From Nitrososphaerales archaeon TH1920 (GTDB lineage: Archaea; Thermoproteota; Nitrososphaeria; Nitrososphaerales; Nitrososphaeraceae): a stretch of DNA of 11,627 nucleotides. The stretch is from assembly GCA_014523495.1 (NCBI GenBank), contig JAATVM010000007.1, positions 1 through 11,627 of the forward strand. Reading direction: 5' to 3'. Below are positions 6,430-11,627 of the stretch, piece by piece. Position 1 is the stretch's first letter; every line of letters begins with the position of its first letter. The notes beneath the pieces are model-generated. The model was not told where the DNA came from. It made no database searches and saw only the letters and a list, made by a program, of their open reading frames with translations. The translations under genes were made by a program, and so were the position numbers.

Positions 6430-6561
6430 AAACGACATAGCTTAAAATAATTTAACACTGTCATTGTTTAGCTACCTCAGAGTGATGAAACACCAATGAA
6501 TTTTATGGATGTTCTTTTTGTAATTTTTCTAAAAAATAATGCATCTAAAATAAAGAAACAG

Positions 6562-6570
6562 TTAAAATAA
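6562..6570 (+). promoter_or_regulatory. TATA-like box of the tRNA-Gly gene
   Basis: TTAAAATAA is centred about 34 nt before the first base of the mature tRNA, leaving room for a short 5' leader that RNase P would remove. Confidence 0.4.
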
Positions 6571-6583
6571 GCAATATTTTTTT

Positions 6584-6600
6584 CATCACTAGATGTGATG
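6584..6600. repeat. Perfect 6-bp inverted repeat abutting the tRNA 5' end
   Basis: CATCAC at 6584-6589 pairs with GTGATG at 6595-6600 around a 5-nt loop. The last G is also the first base of the tRNA acceptor stem, so this hairpin competes with the first acceptor pair. It lies in the expected 5' leader. Confidence 0.4.
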
Positions 6601-6674
6601 CGACGGTCGTCCAGTTTGGTCTAGGACATCAGATTGCCAATCTGGTAACCCGGGTTCAAATCCCGGCCGTCGCA
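6600..6674 (+). tRNA. tRNA-Gly (anticodon GCC)
   Basis: The full cloverleaf is visible. The acceptor stem is GCGACGG at 6600-6606 with CCGTCGC at 6667-6673 (seven perfect pairs), with A6674 as discriminator. The D-arm is GTCC 6609-6612 with GGAC 6624-6627. The anticodon stem is TCAGA 6629-6633 with TCTGG 6641-6645 and loop TTGCCAA, giving GCC at 6636-6638, which reads GGC and GGT glycine codons. The T-arm is CCGGG 6650-6654 with CCCGG 6662-6666 and loop TTCAAAT. The variable region is four nt. No intron and no encoded CCA, as usual in many archaea. The minus-strand gene ending at 6687 lies only 12 nt away. Confidence 0.97.
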
Positions 6675-6686
6675 AATAATTTCTGC

Positions 6687-7142
6687 CTACACTTTGTCAC
6701 TATGCTTTGCTTTATTTATTATCTCCATCATTTGATTATACCCACTTTCAGCACTGTCTTTCCTAGGAAGCTGAATAACAAGCAAATTCACCTCAGAAAT
6801 AGTCTCACCATTTGACGGTGCAATGGCAATTAATCCAGTCTTTGCTAATGCTTCAAAAAATTGAGGCATATCATTAGCATAAAAAAGATAGTTTTCATCA
6901 AAACCATAATCAAGGTAATTCATAAGTATATCTACAAAAACGTGTCTGGAATCGTGAAATAAATCCAATAGTACATCAACGGCTAGTTTTTTACCAGCGA
7001 CTTTTCTAATTATATCATGATATCTATTTGAATTGATATAGATACATGGGATTGAATTGCCATTGTAATCGATTAATGATGCATCATATCTGTGCAAGTT
7101 CTTTTTAAAATCATCGAAGGTATTGAAAAATCTCTTAGGCAT
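6687..7142 (-). CDS. Hypothetical protein, 151 aa
   Basis: I do not recognise a family. The protein is soluble, without signal or membrane segments, and looks alpha/beta: a basic N-terminus (MPKRFFNTFDDFKKNLHRY), a strand-like IPCIYINSN at 31-39, helices at 41-80 rich in His and Asp (LFHDSRHVFVDILMNYLDYG), and a hydrophobic strand pair near 103-126 (GLIAIAP, VNLLVIQLP). The His/Asp cluster at 63-71 could bind a metal, but no known motif fits. It is convergent with the tRNA gene, 12 nt away, so a run-on transcript would be antisense to the tRNA. It is divergent from the operon at 7426. No function is proposed. Confidence 0.75.
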   Translation of the reverse strand: MPKRFFNTFDDFKKNLHRYDASLIDYNGNSIPCIYINSNRYHDIIRKVAGKKLAVDVLLDLFHDSRHVFVDILMNYLDYGFDENYLFYANDMPQFFEALAKTGLIAIAPSNGETISEVNLLVIQLPRKDSAESGYNQMMEIINKAKHSDKV

Positions 7143-7395
7143 ATTGTAGAATAGCGTTTATACTTACCCAAGTTATTTATTCATTCATTATTAGTGGAGT
7201 CATTTATTCTATAAAGGTCCATTTCATAACCCGAGTTGAATAGAAAAAATATGGTCAGTTACCCTAGTACTTTCATCATCTAAGTAATCAGCAAAGAGTA
7301 ATCTTCATCCCTTTCTTAATATCTAAAAATGAACTATTAACATTATCTTTAATCTAAAATTCTTGATAATGGGTAATCAGTTCTGTTACACCATA

Positions 7396-7406
7396 ATTTA
7401 AATAAA
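7396..7406 (+). promoter_or_regulatory. TATA-like box of the wHTH/ATPase operon
   Basis: ATTTAAATAAA is centred about 26 nt before the ATG at 7426, fitting a leaderless transcript. The remaining 283-nt gap (7143-7425) between the divergent genes shows no reading frame or clear repeat. Confidence 0.5.
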
Positions 7407-7425
7407 AAAATTTTAATAATTTTTC

Positions 7426-8025
7426 ATGTCATCAGAAGAATTAGTTCTAGAGAAAATACTCTCGGCTGGCTCATGCGGGATAAAAAAATCTGATTTAAAA
7501 AAAGAATTCACCTCATTTGATCTGGGTCATACCTTAGACATTCTAGTTAATAATGGAAAAGTATGTGTGGATAAAAAGGGATCTGCATATTATTGTTGGA
7601 CATCGGAGCTTTATCTCAAGCATCTAAACAATGTCGATCCAAAATTTAGAATTTTAGTTGAACGTATTAGATACATTGAAAGAAAGCTAGATACTCATTC
7701 AAATGGTGTTAAAGATGCAATAAACAATTTAATTGAACTTTTAAAGGCGGACAATCCTGGATCTCAAAATGCTTTAGTCAATTTAGATAATTTCAAAATC
7801 GAGTTTGATACGGTTCTCTCAAGATCAAATAGCTCAATAGGTTGGATTGACCTCGGTCAAGTTAGAAGTGAATTAAGTCAAAAATTTGAACTGAGTAAGA
7901 GCGACTTTTATGAACTTGTTGAGCAACTAGTTAATGCCTATCATAATGAATACGAGCTATCCACTGGAGGACATGAAGGCGTAATCCTTAGAGGGTTACT
8001 TCATGGCTATGTAAGAGGGATATGA
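7426..8025 (+). CDS. Double winged-helix protein, partner of the downstream ATPase
   Basis: This is a 199-aa soluble protein. Residues 4-58 look like a winged helix: LVLEKILSAGSCGIKKSDLKKEF, then a helix, then a wing (NGKVCVDKKGSAYYCW). Residues 64-110 are helical, with possible coiled-coil character. Residues 135-199 look like a second winged helix (IDLGQVRSELSQKFELSKSDFYELVEQLV) ending in a conserved-looking GGHEGVILRGLLHGYVRG. Its TGA overlaps the ATG of the ATPase gene (ATGA at 8022-8025), so the two are co-translated and probably form a complex. DNA binding is inferred from the fold pattern; I do not recognise a named family. Possible roles are a DNA-loading or recognition subunit for the ATPase or the operon's regulator. 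Confidence 0.82.
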   Translation: MSSEELVLEKILSAGSCGIKKSDLKKEFTSFDLGHTLDILVNNGKVCVDKKGSAYYCWTSELYLKHLNNVDPKFRILVERIRYIERKLDTHSNGVKDAINNLIELLKADNPGSQNALVNLDNFKIEFDTVLSRSNSSIGWIDLGQVRSELSQKFELSKSDFYELVEQLVNAYHNEYELSTGGHEGVILRGLLHGYVRGI

Positions 8026-9689
8026 GAATGTATCCTTATGGTCTCACAATAAATCCATATCCCAGTAGTCCGACCCCTTCGTTTGCCGATAGTCAAATCC
8101 TTGGAGGAAAAACACACAAGGATGCAAGGCAGGCTATTCTTAGTTGCATTTCTGATCTATATTCTAAACTCGATGGTGCAAGTCCAACAGATAGTGACTT
8201 TAGATTGATTACCATGATTCAAGATGTCGGTTCGGGAAAGACCCACCTTGCATATCACGTTAAAGGATTGCCGGAGCTGGTACGAAATACGGTAACCTCA
8301 TACGTTGATTTGTCTCAAGTCTCGCCGAGAGATATTCATAACATTTATGATTCAATACTCGGAGGATTTAGCCGTAATGATGTTGAAAGTTTAAGAAGGA
8401 ATATACTTTATTTTTTATGCAATAAGGCTGAAGACAACAGCAAATATGTGAAAAAAGCCTTCAACTATGGATTTCTAGATAATCTGAGTGGAAACAAGAA
8501 TCTCAAACTTAGAGCAGAGGAGATTTTGAAAGGTAAACAGAAATTAAATTTTCAATATGTACCTGAAATTCTCAGTTCTGACTTTTCTGAAATACAGATC
8601 GAAATTATTAGGTCTCTAATAGAAGACAGATTAAGAAGCGATGTCTCAAAAATCAGATCGCTTGAGGGTGTGATAAATAGTTTAAGTGCGATCGCCAGTA
8701 TGAATCTAAAGCTATTAAATAAAATAACTATATTCCAATTTGATGAGTTTGATTCAAAGAAAGAATCGTTAGATTTTGTTAAAGCAATAATTAATGCTCA
8801 CATACCATCTTCTATACTAATGTTGATACTCACTCCATCTTCGTATGATGAAATTAAAAAAGAGAATTCATCAGTATTTGATCGACTAGAGAAAGCAAAT
8901 TATAAAATTGATCTGGCTGGTTCCAACACTCTATTTGAACTTAATGACATTATCGTTGAATATATAAGAAATTACGATGAGAATAATCTTTTTACTTCTG
9001 CTCAAGAAAGTGACCTTTCAACAAAAATTAAATTAGTATATGATGGATTTCCAGACTTTAGAAATGTACGATCAATGTTAAACATTTTCTATCATGCTAC
9101 TGAAGAAGCCTCAAAACGAGAATCGTTTATGATAGACGAATCAATAATTGATGAAACCATAAAAAATATCTATCCTGGCTCTAAAATATGGGGAAGTTTA
9201 ATGAATGTACCTTTAACAGATTTCATCCAGATCAAGAAAGGTGTTAGCAATATGGAAACAATTGAATCTGACATACGTGAAGCCGTACGCAATCTCTTGA
9301 CACTCACTAAGTATGAAGGTTATGTAAATGAGCTGAATTTTGATGGTGTAGTTGGGGATGGAAGCGATATCATCTACAACGATAATTATGGATCAAAGAT
9401 TGCTGTGTCAGTTGTTGTTAATGATGAGCCTTCAAAGACTCGAGCCCAAATTTCTAACGCTACAAAATCACTCAATATTGTAGACAAACTTGTAGTACTT
9501 ACGGGCAACACCAATCGTGTTTTTGGCGGGAGTACTAGAAATGGAAATGGTGTTACAACTATAGTTAATATGGACAATGCGAAAATGATAGATCTGGTAT
9601 ACTTTAATAACAAGTATAAAAAACAGGAAATTTTGAATGACGATCTAGAAAGAGCCATCGCTCTCGCACGCTCAATAAAATTATGTTAA
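8022..9689 (+). CDS. AAA+ ATPase, Orc1/Cdc6-like, with extra C-terminal domain
   Basis: This is a 555-aa cytoplasmic ATPase. The N-terminus has NPYPSSPTPS and LGGKTHKDAR, which may contact the adenine. Walker A is QDVGSGKT at 67-74 (the usual first Gly is Gln), Walker B ITIFQFDE at 235-242 and sensor 1 ILTPSS at 269-274. R288 in FDRLEKA is a candidate arginine finger, and R347/R350 in FPDFRNVR a sensor 2. A long helical insert at 115-230 separates Walker A and B. Residues 410-555 form another alpha/beta domain with GSDIIYNDNYGSKIAVSVVVND, faintly like a nuclease core without the E-x-K pair. The ATG at 8022 overlaps the upstream stop; ATG 8028 is two codons later and better spaced from GAGGG at 8015-8019, so it may be the true start. 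The Orc/Cdc6 link is by motif order only; a DNA-remodelling or defence role is inference. Confidence 0.85.
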   Translation: MRMYPYGLTINPYPSSPTPSFADSQILGGKTHKDARQAILSCISDLYSKLDGASPTDSDFRLITMIQDVGSGKTHLAYHVKGLPELVRNTVTSYVDLSQVSPRDIHNIYDSILGGFSRNDVESLRRNILYFLCNKAEDNSKYVKKAFNYGFLDNLSGNKNLKLRAEEILKGKQKLNFQYVPEILSSDFSEIQIEIIRSLIEDRLRSDVSKIRSLEGVINSLSAIASMNLKLLNKITIFQFDEFDSKKESLDFVKAIINAHIPSSILMLILTPSSYDEIKKENSSVFDRLEKANYKIDLAGSNTLFELNDIIVEYIRNYDENNLFTSAQESDLSTKIKLVYDGFPDFRNVRSMLNIFYHATEEASKRESFMIDESIIDETIKNIYPGSKIWGSLMNVPLTDFIQIKKGVSNMETIESDIREAVRNLLTLTKYEGYVNELNFDGVVGDGSDIIYNDNYGSKIAVSVVVNDEPSKTRAQISNATKSLNIVDKLVVLTGNTNRVFGGSTRNGNGVTTIVNMDNAKMIDLVYFNNKYKKQEILNDDLERAIALARSIKLC

Positions 9690-9735
9690 GCATCTTGGGC
9701 GAGCCATAGGTAGTAAACGATTATCTCATTATGGC
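9690..9735. terminator. Possible bidirectional terminator between convergent genes
   Basis: GCCATA at 9703-9708 is complemented by TATGGC at 9730-9735 around a 21-nt spacer, spanning the 39-nt gap between the ATPase stop and the nuclease stop. There is no strong T-run on either side, so termination here is only suggested by gene orientation. Confidence 0.25.
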
Positions 9736-10922
9736 AGTGTTATAATAGTACCATGTATTGGAAAATGATCACTGAAGCCAGTATTTGGTATTCGATGTTT
9801 TGGGATACGACTGTTGTTTCTTAAATACTCGAATGTCATCGGAATTCCTCTTTGGGCTGGATGATATCTTTCGGGATCTTTTGGAACAAAATAATCATTA
9901 GAGAGATTTTCCCCAATCGTTAGTCCATCATTGAACACTGTGATGTTTTCGAGATTCATCTTTAATTTTTGCACACCCAACAAGAGACCCCTAGATATTA
10001 TAAATTGGTCAAAGAGATTCGTAGAATTATTTCTCCAATGATAATAAGAAAAGCCAGGAAGGTTCCACATGCAATTAAAGAGCGGTGTTGTGTATTCCAA
10101 ATAGTGTTGTTTATCAGTTCTATCTCTATCGGTATTTCTAAGAATCTCTAACGTTTCGTTCAACTCCATAAATATCTCCTTATTGTTTTTGGCACGAAGG
10201 TATTTTGAAATGCTCTTGTCAAATGGATCATCGTTAAAATCTCCCATCAAAAGTACATTCTTGTTCCATCGTGAGTTAAGCATATCAAGATAATTCTTAT
10301 CAGATAGAATATCATGCGCTAAATACTTGATCTCCTCAAAAGGAATTTTTAACAGATCATCAACAATTCTTCCGCAATTTTCTGCAACCATGCATCTTGA
10401 AAATTCTGTATCATATTGATCAAACCCATCTTTCTTTCCTCTTCTTGATGGCCAATGATTAACTAAAACCGATAGCTCAGCATTATTCTCTTTTACTAGT
10501 AATTTTGCCAGAAATATATCCCTCGTTGGATATCTAAAATTTATTCTGAATGATCTAGTTTCAATACAATCAAAAATATCTTTTGAATAAACCAGACAGG
10601 TATCAATCCCTCTGATATCAGACCCATCGATATATTTTGCAACTTCATAATATCCAGATCGTACATTCTCACATAAGTCTCTTGCAAGTTTTTCGGATTC
10701 AATTTCACAAAAACCAATCAAATCTGGAGGACTACCATTATTCATAGTTCTCAGCGGTTTGCTCAAATTCTCTATCTTTTTATCGAGAACATCCTTTGTC
10801 CACCCTTTTTCTGGAATAAACTCAAGGTCAGTCGCTATTTCACCTGAATTAACGTCAAAAAGATTTTGCAAATTCCAAAACGCAACACTAAACTCCAATG
10901 GATTGATTTTATGTATTAACAT
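9729..10922 (-). CDS. Endonuclease/exonuclease/phosphatase (EEP) family protein
   Basis: This is a 397-aa metal-dependent phosphoesterase of the DNase I/EEP fold. All core motifs are present in order: WNLQN (Asn17), IGFCEIE (Glu73), NHWPSR (His156), LLMGDFNDDP (Asp228, Asn230), FDQFII (Asp305) and the closing GFSDHFPI (Asp385, His386). These coordinate magnesium and activate water to cleave phosphodiester bonds; members cut DNA or RNA or remove phosphates, and the sequence does not tell which. There is no signal peptide, so it acts in the cytoplasm. A helical insert near 185-218 precedes the GDFN strand. It ends 39 nt from the convergent ATPase gene and is divergent from the deacetylase-like gene. 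A TATA-like AATTAATT lies at 10953-10960. The family call is firm; a link to the ATPase is speculation. Confidence 0.9.
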   Translation of the reverse strand: MLIHKINPLEFSVAFWNLQNLFDVNSGEIATDLEFIPEKGWTKDVLDKKIENLSKPLRTMNNGSPPDLIGFCEIESEKLARDLCENVRSGYYEVAKYIDGSDIRGIDTCLVYSKDIFDCIETRSFRINFRYPTRDIFLAKLLVKENNAELSVLVNHWPSRRGKKDGFDQYDTEFSRCMVAENCGRIVDDLLKIPFEEIKYLAHDILSDKNYLDMLNSRWNKNVLLMGDFNDDPFDKSISKYLRAKNNKEIFMELNETLEILRNTDRDRTDKQHYLEYTTPLFNCMWNLPGFSYYHWRNNSTNLFDQFIISRGLLLGVQKLKMNLENITVFNDGLTIGENLSNDYFVPKDPERYHPAQRGIPMTFEYLRNNSRIPKHRIPNTGFSDHFPIHGTIITLP

Positions 10923-10971
10923 AAATTACCTTTTCGCTACGATTCAACACAGAATTAATTGTGGTAGTTAC

Positions 10972-10988
10972 ACTTTGTGGGACAAAGT
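10972..10988. promoter_or_regulatory. Perfect 17-bp palindrome in a divergent promoter region
   Basis: ACTTTGT at 10972-10978 and ACAAAGT at 10982-10988 are exact reverse complements separated by GGG. The site lies 50 nt upstream of the EEP gene and 86 nt upstream of the deacetylase-like gene, just behind the presumed TATA elements of both. The form is that of an operator for a dimeric regulator. Confidence 0.55.
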
Positions 10989-11040
10989 CATTCAAATACT
11001 AAATGAATCTAATCGAATATCATAAGTATACTGAAATCTA

Positions 11041-11052
11041 TTTATTATATGG
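11041..11052 (+). promoter_or_regulatory. TATA-like box of the deacetylase-like gene
   Basis: TTTATTATATGG is centred about 28 nt before the TTG at 11075. The spacing supports that TTG as the start and a leaderless transcript. Confidence 0.5.
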
Positions 11053-11074
11053 ATTGCGAATCTGTTAATTAACG

Positions 11075-11627
11075 TTGAAGAGTGGCAGGAATTTTACAAA
11101 TATAATCCCATTATTATTCGTGGGTTTTTTAATGGCTTTATTATCTGTTCTTTCATACGAGCATAACTTTCTTTCAGGTTTGTCTCCAAAATCGACTGAT
11201 AACAAGAGGACTGTCGATAAGGTAATAATATTTATTTTCTCTGATGGTCTCAAGACCCACTTCACTAATGCAAAACCAATTCTTGATAAATATGGATTTA
11301 AGGGAACTTTTGATGTAGTATGTAACAATGTTGATAATAAAGATGGGAATATGAATTGGAAGGAGATTAAGACGCTGCATGATGAAGGACACGATATAGG
11401 ATCCCATGGCATGTCTCACGTACGTCTCACAAATCTTTCAAAAGAATCTATTGAATACGAAGTTGGAGAATCAAAAAAATGTCTCGAAGACTATGGAATA
11501 ACACCTTCGAGCTTTGAATATCCTTTTAGTACGGGGTCGGATGATAAAACTATAGTTGACACTGTTGCAAAACACTATGAGTTCGGAACCAGGGGAAACG
11601 ATCCCCTGATGTTTTTAAGATGTGATG
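11075..11627 (+). CDS. Secreted polysaccharide deacetylase-like (NodB/CE4) protein, 3' truncated
   Basis: The open frame begins with TTG at 11075 (an in-frame TAA lies at 11066-11068) and leaves the window after 184 codons. The TTG start gives a full signal peptide: MKSGRNF, then a hydrophobic core at 10-27; the ATG at residue 20 would cut it in half. The NodB-like domain starts near residue 48. Motif 1 reads IFSDG (55-58), where most family members have TFDDG. Motif 2, SHGMSH, keeps both metal-binding His (111, 115). Motif 3 reads FEYPF, without the usual Arg. Family members remove N-acetyl groups from chitin- or peptidoglycan-like polymers outside the cell. Here the catalytic-base Asp is Ser, so activity is doubtful or altered. 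The substrate is unknown in archaea without peptidoglycan; a role on surface glycans is inference. Confidence 0.85.
   Translation, partial: MKSGRNFTNIIPLLFVGFLMALLSVLSYEHNFLSGLSPKSTDNKRTVDKVIIFIFSDGLKTHFTNAKPILDKYGFKGTFDVVCNNVDNKDGNMNWKEIKTLHDEGHDIGSHGMSHVRLTNLSKESIEYEVGESKKCLEDYGITPSSFEYPFSTGSDDKTIVDTVAKHYEFGTRGNDPLMFLRCD

Noticed and set aside
6479..6545. GTGATGA at 6482-6488 as the C box of a C/D guide RNA
   Set aside because: No D' or D box (CTGA) and no C' box at the right spacing.
6600..6674. tRNA gene as the edge of an integrated element
   Set aside because: No integrase gene and no second copy of the tRNA 3' end are found in the window.
9969..10151. 60-codon plus-strand frame inside the EEP gene
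   Set aside because: The EEP gene on the other strand has all its catalytic motifs across this span.
11065..11419. Minus-strand frames opposite the deacetylase-like gene
   Set aside because: The plus strand has a signal peptide and NodB motifs; these are shadows.

Overview
The window is AT-rich DNA that looks like a chromosome segment of an ammonia-oxidising archaeon of the Nitrososphaeria (Thaumarchaeota). This is an inference. It rests on TATA-like boxes about 25-30 nt before start codons with little or no leader, TTG starts, a tRNA gene without an encoded CCA, and a mix of genes common in that group: a secreted cupredoxin, a PsbP-like lipoprotein-type protein, RTX-like repeats, a small pterin-4a-carbinolamine dehydratase and several short lineage-specific proteins. 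No rRNA, insertion sequence, integrase or CRISPR array is visible.

Layout. Positions 1-108 hold the tail of an unknown gene, followed by a possible terminator. A small HTH-like protein lies on the minus strand (185-550). Two plus-strand genes follow, and both look broken. The first is a small zinc-ribbon-like protein with an in-frame TGA (702-998). The second is a secreted Cys-rich protein with a one-base frameshift in a C run (1142-1605). Next come a secreted cupredoxin (minus, 1710-2234), a 398-nt non-coding gap with repeats and a long hairpin, the carbinolamine dehydratase (plus, 2633-2929), a membrane-anchored PsbP-domain protein (plus, 3034-4047) and a convergent secreted RTX-like repeat protein (minus, 4089-4805). 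Unknown proteins occupy 5106-5591 (minus), 5772-6392 (plus) and 6687-7142 (minus). A complete tRNA-Gly(GCC) gene sits at 6600-6674.

The right third holds the most system-like part. A two-gene operon at 7426-9689, with an ATGA overlap, encodes a protein with two apparent winged-helix regions and a 555-aa AAA+/Orc-Cdc6-like ATPase with an extra C-terminal domain of unknown role. It converges on an intact endonuclease/exonuclease/phosphatase-family protein (minus, 9729-10922). That gene is divergent from a secreted polysaccharide-deacetylase-like gene that runs off the window (plus, 11075-11627). A perfect 7-3-7 inverted repeat lies between those two promoters.

How the parts may work together. 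The left two thirds are mainly exported or housekeeping proteins transcribed as single genes. The wHTH/ATPase pair must be co-expressed and probably acts on DNA. Whether the neighbouring nuclease is functionally linked is unknown, because it has its own promoter and opposite orientation.
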